Notes: a model not told the origin generated them from the sequence alone. 10,172 bases of DNA from Fusobacterium sp. (GCA_020024855.1 JAHHTB010000064.1:1-10172); one strand, 5' to 3'; shown: positions 1 to 6,744, counted from the stretch's first letter. Made by a program: numbers and translations.

Positions 1-27
1 GTTTAAATCTGCAATAGCCCTTTTATT

Positions 28-1068
28 TTATAATTTTTCTTCTACAAAGCCTTTTTTAACAAGATAATTAACCACTCTATCAGCTGCCTCATCTATCGTT
101 TTATAAAAAATCTCATCTTCATAGTCATATTTATTAATACTTTGATCATAAAGAGGATCATAATACTTTTCCATAAGGATTTCACTTAATTTATCAAGTT
201 TTCCCTCTTCAAGAAGATTTGAATATTCCTCATATCTTTCTTTACTTATATATCTTCCAACTTTATCAAGACAACTTTTTAGTTCTTCCTTACTTGCACT
301 TGCATAATCTTCCATTATAATTTTTACTCTATTTTCCATAGAAGTATCTACTAATAAATGATAACCATTTAAAATAGAATTATATACTTCCTCTGGAAGA
401 TATATGTCCCCTATTCTCTTACTTTCACTTTCTACAATTACATACCTTGTTTTTTCATCTGATATCTTTTCATATATTTCAGACTCAAGTCTTTTTTGAC
501 TCTGCTTTTTCTTTTCACAAAGTCCACCAAAAAATGAACCTTTATGATCTGCCATCTTTTCTAAATCCATTACTGAATATCCTTTTTCAGATAATTTTTC
601 AAGAATTTTTGTTTTTCCAACACCTGTTCTTCCATGAAGAACTATATATTTTACCTCTTTATTTTTTTCTGAAAGTTTCCCCATAATATAATTTCTATAT
701 GCTTTATATCCACCATCAAGTTTTAAAGTTTTATATTTTAAGGCATAAAATATTGCCTCAAGAGAAGAACTTCTCATTCCACCCCTTGCACAATAAAACA
801 CTAATTTATCATATTTTTTAGAAAGTTCATTTATCTCTTTAAAAATTTCTGGTAATCTTTTTGAAATTTTTTCAATCCCTATCTCTTTTGCCTTTTCTGT
901 TGAAACTTTTACATAAGCAGTCCCTACTTCTACCCTCTCATCATCAAGAAGAGCTGGAATATTTACTGCTCCAGGAATAGGAGAATCCATAAATTCCTTT
1001 GGACTTCTTGCATCTATTAAAATATAGCTCTTTAGCTTATGTAAATCTTCATATTTTATAGTTCTCAT
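28..1068 (-). CDS. mnmH: tRNA 2-selenouridine synthase MnmH (SelU/YbbB)
   Basis: The protein replaces sulfur with selenium at 2-thiouridine of the wobble base in certain tRNAs, using selenophosphate, and family members also carry a geranyl-transfer step. Numbering from the upstream ATG at 1080, an N-terminal rhodanese domain (about 8-130) carries Cys97 in YCARGGMRS, the essential cysteine region of the family. A P-loop domain follows with Walker A GRTGVGKT at 150-157. Total length is close to the usual 350-365 residues. The frame opens at ATG 1080, but that ATG has no Shine-Dalgarno before it and itself forms part of GGAGG. That GGAGG lies 6 nt before the next in-frame ATG at 1068, so I place the start there (346 aa). 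The gene is separated from the upstream operon by a terminator; I see no convincing promoter of its own. The family call is confident; selenium use by the host is inferred from it. Confidence 0.93.
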   Translation of the reverse strand: MRTIKYEDLHKLKSYILIDARSPKEFMDSPIPGAVNIPALLDDERVEVGTAYVKVSTEKAKEIGIEKISKRLPEIFKEINELSKKYDKLVFYCARGGMRSSSLEAIFYALKYKTLKLDGGYKAYRNYIMGKLSEKNKEVKYIVLHGRTGVGKTKILEKLSEKGYSVMDLEKMADHKGSFFGGLCEKKKQSQKRLESEIYEKISDEKTRYVIVESESKRIGDIYLPEEVYNSILNGYHLLVDTSMENRVKIIMEDYASASKEELKSCLDKVGRYISKERYEEYSNLLEEGKLDKLSEILMEKYYDPLYDQSINKYDYEDEIFYKTIDEAADRVVNYLVKKGFVEEKL

Positions 1069-1169
1069 AATATCCTCCATCTAATTATCTTGTTATATTT
1101 TATCATTATCCAACTTAAAAAAAAAATTAATCATCATATTTTTTATTTGCTATAATAATTTTATAACAT

Positions 1170-1203
1170 AAAAAAACTGTTGCTTTTTCTAATTCACAAC
1201 AGT
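1170..1203 (-). terminator. Intrinsic terminator after the M20/binding-protein operon
   Basis: On the minus strand the arms ACTGTTG (1203-1197) and CAACAGT (1182-1176) form a 7-bp stem around a 14-nt loop, followed directly by a run of seven T. It lies 35 nt past the stop of the substrate-binding protein and so should end that transcript before mnmH. Confidence 0.8.
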
Positions 1204-1237
1204 CTTCCTATATTCCTAAAGATTTATTTTTAAAAAA

Positions 1238-1978
1238 TTAATTTTCTTTAATCTCTTTTTCAGAGAAATATTTTTTTAATAATTCATTGTATTTTCCACT
1301 CTCAACAACTTTATCAAAAGCATTATTAAACTCTTCAAGTAATTTTGTATTTCCTTTTTTAACTGCAACTGACTCACCAGGATCATTATCATATATCACA
1401 TCAGTTATTTTTAATCCTGACATTGTTTTTAAATATTTTCCAGCTGCTTCTTCATCTAAAACAACTGCTTGAATTTTATTTTGTTTTAATGCAAGAAGTG
1501 CTCCTGTAAATGAATCATAACGAACAATCTCTGCACCAAATCCCTTAGCTAAATCTTCCTGTTTTGTTCCAAGTTGAGCTCCTGCTTTTTTTCCATTTAA
1601 ATCTTCTTTTTTTACAATCTCTTTTTCATCTTCTCTTACAATAACAGCATGTCCCATTTGGAAATTTAAATAAGGTTTTCCAAAATCAACAGCTTTCATT
1701 CTCTCTGCTGTAGGTGACATTCCAGCTATAACAGCATCAACTTTTCCCATTTGAAGTGCTGGAAGAAGTCCATCAAAAGTCATGTTATTCCATTTTACTG
1801 TATATCCCATCTCTTTTGCCATAGCTTCCATAAGTTCAATATCAAACCCTACAATCTTATCTCCCTCAAGATACTCATAAGGTTTAAATTCTGCATTTGT
1901 ACCTACATATAGTTTTTTCTCTCCAAAACTAAAAACAAATAAAACAAGTGATAAAAGTGTTACTAAAAATTTTCTCAT
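1238..1978 (-). CDS. Amino-acid-type ABC transporter substrate-binding protein (SBP_bac_3 family)
   Basis: This is a periplasmic solute-binding protein of family 3 (PF00497), which captures polar amino acids or related compounds for an ABC importer. A signal peptide occupies about residues 1-19 (MRK, then a hydrophobic stretch LVTLLSLVLFVFSFG). There is no lipobox cysteine, so a soluble periplasmic form fits a diderm host. The mature part begins with KKLYVGTNAEFKPYEY. It carries GFDIELMEAMAKEMG (44-58), SPTAERMKAVDF with the carboxylate-binding Arg93, and VVLDEEA with Asp175, the typical amino-group ligand. A good AAGGAGG site precedes the ATG. The start lies 36 nt after the M20 amidohydrolase stop, so the two are probably co-transcribed. 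No permease or ATPase gene is adjacent, so its partners must be encoded elsewhere. The exact ligand cannot be read from the sequence. Confidence 0.92.
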   Translation of the reverse strand: MRKFLVTLLSLVLFVFSFGEKKLYVGTNAEFKPYEYLEGDKIVGFDIELMEAMAKEMGYTVKWNNMTFDGLLPALQMGKVDAVIAGMSPTAERMKAVDFGKPYLNFQMGHAVIVREDEKEIVKKEDLNGKKAGAQLGTKQEDLAKGFGAEIVRYDSFTGALLALKQNKIQAVVLDEEAAGKYLKTMSGLKITDVIYDNDPGESVAVKKGNTKLLEEFNNAFDKVVESGKYNELLKKYFSEKEIKEN

Positions 1979-2014
1979 TGTATTGCCTCCTTAATAAATT
2001 TTATAAAATATTTT

Positions 2015-3187
2015 TTAATTTAATTCTTTTTTAGCTTTTTCAAATTCCTCTTTAATCTCTTTTAAAATCTCTTTATTTTCTAATATATCTTTTCCTGTCA
2101 TCACAAGAGCTGTTATTGCCTCTTTCATTCCCTTATAAGCATCTTCTGAAATACTTGCCTTTGCAAATTCTATACTATGTCCTGTAAGTTCATATTTTGA
2201 AATAGGAAAATATGAATGAATTGTTGGACAATGATGACTTACATCACCACAATCACTTGAACCTGTTGAGTCAGACATTGGCACATCTTTTATTCCTTGT
2301 AAATTTAAATTTTTTACATAAAGATTTGATAAAGTTTCATTTGTTACTAAATGTTTAAAGGTATACTCATAATTTTCTATTTCAAGAGTTGTTCCTGTTG
2401 CTAGAGCTGCCCCTTTTGCACAATTTTTAACTCTTTCACTTAATTTTATCATCTCTTTTGTTGTAGCCTCTCTAACATAAAAATTAGCTACTGCTAAATC
2501 AGGAATAATATTTGCTGCCTCTCCACCTTTAGAAATTATTCCGTGAATTCTTGCACTATTTTTTGTCTGTTGTCTCAAAGCATTTACACTATTAAAAAAT
2601 TGAATAACTCCATCAAGAGCATTTATTCCATTATGTGGATCTCCTGCTGCATGGGCTGTTTTTCCTTTAAAAGTAAATTGAAGTGCTTCCATTGCTTGTG
2701 ATGTTCCACTTCTTTCATGAGATTTTCCTGTTGGATGTGAAATCATTGCAACATCTATATCATCAAAACAACCAGCTTCTGCCATATCAACCTTTGCTCC
2801 AAAAGTTTCCTCTGCTGGAGTTCCATACACATAAACAGTTCCACCAAACTTATTAATATATTCTTTTAAAAGTATTCCTGCTCCAATACTTGTTGTTCCC
2901 AAAATATTATGCCCACACCCATGACCAATTTCTGGTAAAGCATCATATTCTGCTAAGTAAGCTATCTTTGGTCCCTCTTTTCCAGAACTATATTCTGCTA
3001 AGTAGGCTGTTTCAATTCCTATATAGCTATCAGTTATTTTAAATCCATATTTTTTTAAAATCTCTTTATGCACTTTACAAGCTTTAAACTCTTTTCTTCC
3101 TAATTCTGGATTGGCATAGATATACTCATTTAATTCTTTTAAATCACTAAAAATTTCATTATATTTTTTACTTAAATTCTCTAACAT
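2015..3187 (-). CDS. M20 family amidohydrolase/dipeptidase (AbgB/PM20D2-like)
   Basis: This is a metal-dependent hydrolase of the M20 peptidase family, cleaving an amide or dipeptide bond in the cytoplasm; no signal peptide is present. The likely metal ligands are visible: Cys91 and His93 in HGCGHN, Glu126/Glu127 in TPAEE, His151 in SHPTG and His337 in TGHSIEF. The lid/dimerisation domain contains KGKTAHAA (174-181, His179) and GGEAANIIPD. The pattern SSDCGDVSHHCP (310-321) and the YDALPEIGHGCGHN block resemble AbgB (p-aminobenzoyl-glutamate hydrolase subunit) and PM20D2 (Xaa-Arg/Lys dipeptidase-like) proteins more than hippurate hydrolases. The length of 390 aa is normal. AAAGGAGAG sits just upstream of the ATG. 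It is the first gene of an operon with an amino-acid-binding protein, suggesting use of an imported conjugated amino acid or dipeptide; the true substrate is unknown. Confidence 0.9.
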   Translation of the reverse strand: MLENLSKKYNEIFSDLKELNEYIYANPELGRKEFKACKVHKEILKKYGFKITDSYIGIETAYLAEYSSGKEGPKIAYLAEYDALPEIGHGCGHNILGTTSIGAGILLKEYINKFGGTVYVYGTPAEETFGAKVDMAEAGCFDDIDVAMISHPTGKSHERSGTSQAMEALQFTFKGKTAHAAGDPHNGINALDGVIQFFNSVNALRQQTKNSARIHGIISKGGEAANIIPDLAVANFYVREATTKEMIKLSERVKNCAKGAALATGTTLEIENYEYTFKHLVTNETLSNLYVKNLNLQGIKDVPMSDSTGSSDCGDVSHHCPTIHSYFPISKYELTGHSIEFAKASISEDAYKGMKEAITALVMTGKDILENKEILKEIKEEFEKAKKELN

Positions 3188-3229
3188 TTTTCTCTCCTTT
3201 TCTCTTTTTTTACTTATTTTTGGGTAAAC

Positions 3230-3267
3230 AAAAAACCAGTCCTGTCCTTCCGAACTAAAACTGGTTT
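3230..3267 (-). terminator. Leader terminator upstream of the M20 operon
   Basis: On the minus strand AAACCAGTTTT (3267-3257) pairs with AGGACTGGTTT, continuing after one bulged A into GTTC/GGAC closed by a GGAA tetraloop, and is followed by a T run. It lies after the promoter at 3446-3418 and before the M20 start codon. It can therefore only act as an attenuator of the M20 operon, not as an end-of-gene terminator for the glp operon, which has its own hairpin. Confidence 0.82.
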
Positions 3268-3304
3268 AAAAATTAATTTTTTATATATAAAAAAAGAAAC
3301 TTAC

Positions 3305-3377
3305 AACTATCCCAGACTTTCTGAAAGACAAATATAAATATTTAATTCAATATTTAATTGTCTCCTTACTGATAGTT
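3305..3377 (-). promoter_or_regulatory. Structured leader RNA, possible riboswitch or attenuator of unknown class
   Basis: The transcript can fold into a three-stem arrangement by hand inspection. The closing stem is AACUAUC (3377-3371) with GAUAGUU (3311-3305). A long AT-rich hairpin starts with AGACAA/UUGUCU (3363-3358 with 3331-3326) and extends through UAAAUAUU/AAUAUUUA. A short CAGA/UCUG hairpin lies at 3323-3313. The terminator hairpin follows about 40 nt later. The conserved cores of TPP, SAM-I, lysine, glycine, purine, FMN, cobalamin or T-box leaders are not seen. The same bases encode a small ORF, so ribosome-mediated attenuation is an alternative reading. Both are inference. Confidence 0.45.
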
Positions 3378-3381
3378 TCAT
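3307..3381 (-). CDS. Putative 24-residue leader peptide (upstream ORF)
   Basis: ATG at 3381 follows AAAGGAGAGG with a normal 9-nt spacing, lies about 30 nt after the predicted transcription start, and reads 24 codons to TAG, with a second in-frame TAA two codons later. The peptide begins MKLSVRRQLN and ends CLSESLG; it matches nothing I recognise. It has tandem arginine codons AGG-AGA at positions 6-7. Its coding bases form the stems of the leader RNA, with the stop inside the 3' arm of the closing stem, and the terminator begins 40 nt further on. That layout is typical of leader peptides that sense translation, but a chance ORF in a riboswitch is possible. Confidence 0.4.
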   Translation of the reverse strand: MKLSVRRQLNIELNIYICLSESLG

Positions 3382-3417
3382 AATTTCCCTCTCCTTTAAT
3401 TATCTTTTGTTTTGCTT

Positions 3418-3446
3418 ATTATATAAATTTTAATTTTTATTGTCAA
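3418..3446 (-). promoter_or_regulatory. Sigma-70-type promoter of the M20 operon
   Basis: On the minus strand TTGACA (3446-3441) and TATAAT (3423-3418) are separated by exactly 17 nt, a full consensus match. The downstream distance leaves a leader of about 225 nt before the M20 start codon, holding the small ORF, the foldable region and the terminator. Confidence 0.85.
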
Positions 3447-3487
3447 GATATATTTTTCTTTTTTTCTATTTTTAAATTAACATATAT

Positions 3488-3555
3488 AAAGGAGCTACCG
3501 TTTTTCCTAAATTATAGAAATAAAATTTTATTTTATAATTTACAATAGCTCCTTT
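3488..3555 (-). terminator. Long hairpin ending the glp oxidoreductase operon
   Basis: Arms at 3555-3542 and 3501-3488 give a 14-bp stem (AAAGGAGCUAUUGU with ACGGUAGCUCCUUU), and the nested repeat TAAATTATA/TATAATTTA extends it. Two of the pairs are U-G wobbles that exist only in the minus-strand transcript; in a plus-strand RNA they would be C-A mismatches. This supports a role in RNA read from the glp side. It lies 30 nt after the DUF1667 stop. The T run after it is short (TTTATATATG), so termination may be partial or the hairpin may protect the mRNA 3' end. Confidence 0.65.
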
Positions 3556-3585
3556 ACATTTTATATTTAGATTTGGGTTTAAGAA

Positions 3586-3930
3586 CTACATATCTCTACA
3601 TACAACTACATCTACACCTGTACCTAAGACATTTTTTATAATTACATCTCCTCTTTTTACAGGAGATTTTAATTCTATATGATTTAATAACTCCATACAC
3701 TTAAAGTTTAATTCTTTTGGAATAGAGTCATTTGTTTTAACGGGAATTCTCTTATGTATTCCCCCTGTAATTTTTACAGTTGAAGTTATAACTCTTTTTG
3801 GACAAGTAAGCTCCTCTTTTCCATATTTTTCTCCTCTAGAACAAGTATTTCCTGTTACTTCTAATGTTTCTGTATCAACTGAAAGATGACACCCCATAGG
3901 ACATACTATACATACCATTTCTTTTTTCAT
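3586..3930 (-). CDS. DUF1667 Cys-rich protein of the glycerol oxidation operon
   Basis: This 114-residue protein belongs to the DUF1667 family, commonly found beside GlpA-like dehydrogenases. Cysteines lie at 7, 10, 14, 30, 43 and 111. The first three form CIVCPMGC, and TCSRG and TCPKR follow. A CxxCxxxC start with a more distant cysteine resembles the Fe-S domain at the N terminus of molybdopterin oxidoreductases, so an iron-sulfur or other metal site is likely, though unproven. The start codon shares one base with the stop of the preceding gene (TAATG), with GGAGGGG just upstream inside that gene, so translation is probably coupled. It is the last gene of the operon and is followed by a hairpin. 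An electron-transfer subunit of the G3P-oxidising complex is the simplest inference; it could replace GlpC, which is absent. Confidence 0.88.
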   Translation of the reverse strand: MKKEMVCIVCPMGCHLSVDTETLEVTGNTCSRGEKYGKEELTCPKRVITSTVKITGGIHKRIPVKTNDSIPKELNFKCMELLNHIELKSPVKRGDVIIKNVLGTGVDVVVCRDM

Positions 3931-5189
3931 TATTCATCCCCTCCAACTAATTCTACAACTATTTCATTTCCTGTTATATTTTGTAAAATCTTATTAGGAA
4001 CAATCACTTTTTCCATTTCTCCAGGAGCAAGATGTGGTTTCTTTAAGTTTACAATTATTTTATCACCATCTTTAATTTGTAATTTCATGTTTTTGTAAAT
4101 ATTATTTACTCTCATAAAGATTTCCAAATTATTTTCAACATTTTCTACTCTAAATTTTTGAGGAACAGTATAAGTTATTCCAAAACCATTTTTTATATTT
4201 TTATATTCCCCTGTTCTAACTTCATCCTTTACATATTTTGCAGCAGCCTTTCCTGCTCTTCTTGATTCAGCACTTACAAAGTCTACAAGATCATGTACAT
4301 GAACAACATTTCCACAAGCAAATATTCCAGGAATACTTGTTTCCATAAGTTCATTTACAATAGGACCATTTGTCCTTCTATCCATTTCTATTCCTGTTTT
4401 TCTTGAAATATCATTTTCAGGAATAAGTCCTACTGAAAGAAGAAGAGTATCACATTCATATTCTATCTCTGTACCAGGAATAGGTCTCTTATTCTCATCT
4501 ACTTTTGCAATAACAACTTTTTCTAATCTCTCTTTTCCTACAATATCAACAACTGTATGACTTAAATATAATGGAATATCATAATCATTTAAACATTGAG
4601 CAATATTTCTTGCAAGTCCTCCAGAGAATGGCATAAGTTCAACAACAGCTTTTACCTCTGCCCCCTCAAGAGTCATACGTCTTGCCATTATAAGTCCGAT
4701 ATCTCCTGAACCAAGAATAAGAACTTTTTTACCTACCATATAACCTTCCATATTGATAAATCTTTGAGCTGTTCCTGCTGTAAATATTCCTGCTGGTCTT
4801 TCTCCTGGAATTGCAATAGCTCCTCTAGTTCTTTCTCTACAACCCATAGCAAGAACAATAGCTTTTGCATCTATTATCATATATCCATCTTTTGTATTGA
4901 TTGCATGAATTTGTTTTTCTGGAGTTACTTCTAAAACCATTGTATCAAGTTTATACTCGATGTTTAATTCATAAAGTTTTTTAATAAATCTTTCTGCATA
5001 TTCTGGACCTGTAAGTTCCTCTTTAAATTCATGAAGACCAAATCCATTATGAATACACTGTTGTAAAATTCCTCCAAGTTCTTTATCTCTTTCTATTACT
5101 AATATATTTTCAACTCCATTATTTCTTGCTTCTATTGCTGCTGCAAGACCTCCTGGTCCTCCACCTATTACAACTAAATCATATTTCAT
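3930..5189 (-). CDS. NAD(P)/FAD-dependent oxidoreductase, partner of the GlpA-like subunit
   Basis: This is a two-dinucleotide-binding flavoprotein. An FAD-binding GGGPGG lies at 9-14 (after MKYDLVVI), and a second Rossmann motif GSGDIG at 160-165 (after KKVLIL) is expected for NAD(P)H. The late FAD motif GIFACGNVVHVHDLVDFVSAE and the LLLSVGLIPEN block are typical of the pyridine nucleotide-disulfide oxidoreductase superfamily. No redox-active CxxxxC pair is seen at the usual place; cysteines near the flavin region are Cys45 (QQCIHNGFG) and Cys117 (AMGCRERTRG). About 90 C-terminal residues form an extra domain. It lies 15 nt after the GlpA-like gene and overlaps DUF1667 by one base. It likely takes electrons from the GlpA-like subunit and passes them to NAD+, comparable in layout to HcnB-type partners of amino-acid dehydrogenases. 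It is not obviously orthologous to E. coli GlpB. Confidence 0.88.
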   Translation of the reverse strand: MKYDLVVIGGGPGGLAAAIEARNNGVENILVIERDKELGGILQQCIHNGFGLHEFKEELTGPEYAERFIKKLYELNIEYKLDTMVLEVTPEKQIHAINTKDGYMIIDAKAIVLAMGCRERTRGAIAIPGERPAGIFTAGTAQRFINMEGYMVGKKVLILGSGDIGLIMARRMTLEGAEVKAVVELMPFSGGLARNIAQCLNDYDIPLYLSHTVVDIVGKERLEKVVIAKVDENKRPIPGTEIEYECDTLLLSVGLIPENDISRKTGIEMDRRTNGPIVNELMETSIPGIFACGNVVHVHDLVDFVSAESRRAGKAAAKYVKDEVRTGEYKNIKNGFGITYTVPQKFRVENVENNLEIFMRVNNIYKNMKLQIKDGDKIIVNLKKPHLAPGEMEKVIVPNKILQNITGNEIVVELVGGDE

Positions 5190-5204
5190 TTCAAATTCCC
5201 CCCA

Positions 5205-6641
5205 TTATTTAGCTTCTTTAGTTTCTTTTGTTAATATATATGCTCCTGTTTTATCTAATACAATATCATTTAGATTTTTACCAAGTTCTCTTGCAATTAT
5301 CTCTTGAACTCTAGGACCACAGAATCCACCTTGACATCTTCCTGCTCCTGGTCTACATCTTTTCTTAACTCCATCAACTGTTTTTGCTCCAACCATTCTA
5401 TGAATTATATCAACTATTTCTCCCTCAGTTATACTTTCACATCTACATATAACTCTTCCATATCTTGAATCTTTTTTTATTACCTCCGCCTTTTCTTCAG
5501 GAGAAAGTTCCATAAAATGAATTTGAGGTCTATTCTTTTTGAAATTTTCTTTTTTTGTTGCCTCTAATTTTTCAGCTACCATTTTTGCAACATCTAAGCC
5601 AATAGCTGGTGCTGAAGAAAGTCCTGGAGATTTTGTTCCTGCTATATTAAAAAATCCTTTTGCATCTTCTACTTCACCAATTATAAAATCACCTGTATCA
5701 GCTTCAGCACGAAGACCAGAGAAGTTTCTAATATTATCTCTAAAATTAATATCTTTTATACTCTTAACTGCTTCCCTTTTTATTTTTTCAAGAGCAGAAA
5801 GTGTATTTCCTACATCATCTTTACTTTCTATATCTTCAGCAGTAGGACCTACAATAAGGTTTCCATGTACTGTTTGAGCTACTAGAATTCCTTTTCCCAT
5901 CTCATTAGGGCATTGGAAAATTACTGAATTTGTCAAGTTTCCTTGCACCTTATCAAGTAGGAAATATTCCCCTCTTCTAGGATTAATTTTAAATTTCTTT
6001 TCACTTACCATGTTATTGATAAAATCTGCATAAACTCCTGCAGCATTTATAACTACTTCTGATTCATAAGTTCTCCCATCTTTTAAAATTATTTTATAAC
6101 CATTTTCTATTTTTTCAACTTTTACAACTTCTGCATCAAGTTCTACTTTTACTCCATTCTCTGCAGCATTTTCAAGCATTTTTATACAAACTTCATAAGG
6201 TCCTATTACGGCAGCTGTTCCTGCATATAAAGCAGCCACTACATCTGGATTTATATTAGGTTCTCTTTTTAAGATTTCATCTTTTTCTAAAATTTCAAGC
6301 TCTCTTACTCCATTAGCAATTCCTCTTTCATAAAGTGCTTCAATATGTTTTCTTTCACTTTCTGAAAATGCAAGTACATAAGATCCTATTCTTTTATAAG
6401 GGGCATCTATCTCCTTACATAAATCTTCAAACATCTCACTTCCTAGAACATTATACTTAGCCATAAGTGTTCCTTCTTTTGCATCATATCCTGCATGAAC
6501 TATTGAAGAATTAGCTTTTGTAGTTCCATTGGATACATCATGTTCTTTATCCAATACTAACACATCTAAATTATATTTAGATAATTCACGAGAAACTGCT
6601 GCTCCCATTATTCCTGCTCCAATTACAATAACATCTACCAT
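5205..6641 (-). CDS. glpA: GlpA-like FAD-dependent glycerol-3-phosphate dehydrogenase with C-terminal [2Fe-2S] domain
   Basis: The N-terminal DAO-type flavoprotein domain starts with the FAD motif GAGIMG (8-13). It includes KANSSIVHAGYD, VVINAAGVYAD and the C-terminal FAD block NIAGTKSPGLSSAPAIG. A BFD-like [2Fe-2S] domain follows at about 395-452 with cysteines 399, 401, 429, 436 and 441 (CRC, CRPGAGRC, GGFC). The combination matches GlpA of anaerobic G3P dehydrogenase, though at 478 aa it is shorter than E. coli GlpA. Related folds oxidise 2-hydroxyglutarate or amino acids, so the substrate rests on context: it follows glpF-glpK. Expected reaction: G3P to dihydroxyacetone phosphate, in the cytoplasm, with electrons leaving through the 2Fe-2S cluster to the next gene's product. 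AGGGAGG precedes the ATG. The gene has its own promoter and a leader terminator. Confidence 0.85.
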   Translation of the reverse strand: MVDVIVIGAGIMGAAVSRELSKYNLDVLVLDKEHDVSNGTTKANSSIVHAGYDAKEGTLMAKYNVLGSEMFEDLCKEIDAPYKRIGSYVLAFSESERKHIEALYERGIANGVRELEILEKDEILKREPNINPDVVAALYAGTAAVIGPYEVCIKMLENAAENGVKVELDAEVVKVEKIENGYKIILKDGRTYESEVVINAAGVYADFINNMVSEKKFKINPRRGEYFLLDKVQGNLTNSVIFQCPNEMGKGILVAQTVHGNLIVGPTAEDIESKDDVGNTLSALEKIKREAVKSIKDINFRDNIRNFSGLRAEADTGDFIIGEVEDAKGFFNIAGTKSPGLSSAPAIGLDVAKMVAEKLEATKKENFKKNRPQIHFMELSPEEKAEVIKKDSRYGRVICRCESITEGEIVDIIHRMVGAKTVDGVKKRCRPGAGRCQGGFCGPRVQEIIARELGKNLNDIVLDKTGAYILTKETKEAK

Positions 6642-6661
6642 TTTTCCTCCCTTATTTCAAT

Positions 6662-6712
6662 AAAAAAAGAGTCAGAAAAGTAGAGGAATAATCTCCTCTC
6701 TTAATCTGACTC
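6662..6712 (-). terminator. Leader terminator between glpK and the GlpA-like gene
   Basis: On the minus strand GAGTCAGA (6712-6705) pairs with TCTGACTC (6676-6669), with an inner AGAGGA/TCCTCT stem, and is followed by seven T. It lies after the promoter at 6773-6745 and before the GlpA-like start. No other terminator is seen after glpK. It can therefore both end glpFK read-through and attenuate the oxidoreductase operon. Confidence 0.85.
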
Positions 6713-6728
6713 ACTTTATCTCTAGTCA
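6707..6728 (-). promoter_or_regulatory. Putative antiterminator hairpin in the GlpA-like leader
   Basis: UGACU (6728-6724) can pair with AGUCA (6711-6707) around a 12-nt loop beginning AGAGAUA. The 3' arm lies inside the 5' arm of the leader terminator, so the two hairpins exclude each other. The hairpin starts 16 nt after the -10 box, the same distance as the similar element before glpF. A GlpP-type or other RNA-binding antiterminator could act here; no such gene is in the window. Confidence 0.5.
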
Positions 6729-6744
6729 CTATTTTGTTTACTAT

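Noticed and set aside
447..686. Plus-strand open frame rich in Phe and Leu
   Set aside because: It lies wholly antisense to mnmH; its composition is what the reverse of an AT-rich Lys/Glu-coding gene gives, and it has no ribosome binding site.
3188..3446. T-box or known amino-acid riboswitch before the M20 operon
   Set aside because: No T-box consensus (AGGGUGG...CCGCG) and no lysine, glycine or SAM core could be found, though a terminator is present; left as an unclassified leader.
3488..3555. Miniature inverted-repeat transposable element
   Set aside because: The arms have terminal-repeat character, but no target-site duplication or second copy is seen, and the wobble pairs favour an RNA hairpin of the glp transcript.
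3886..4098. Plus-strand open frame across the DUF1667/oxidoreductase junction
   Set aside because: Antisense to two genes that are supported by motifs and by their coupled TAATG junction.
5539..5877. Plus-strand open frame of 112 codons inside the GlpA-like gene
   Set aside because: Antisense to a well-conserved coding region; Ser/Phe-rich composition without any recognisable domain.
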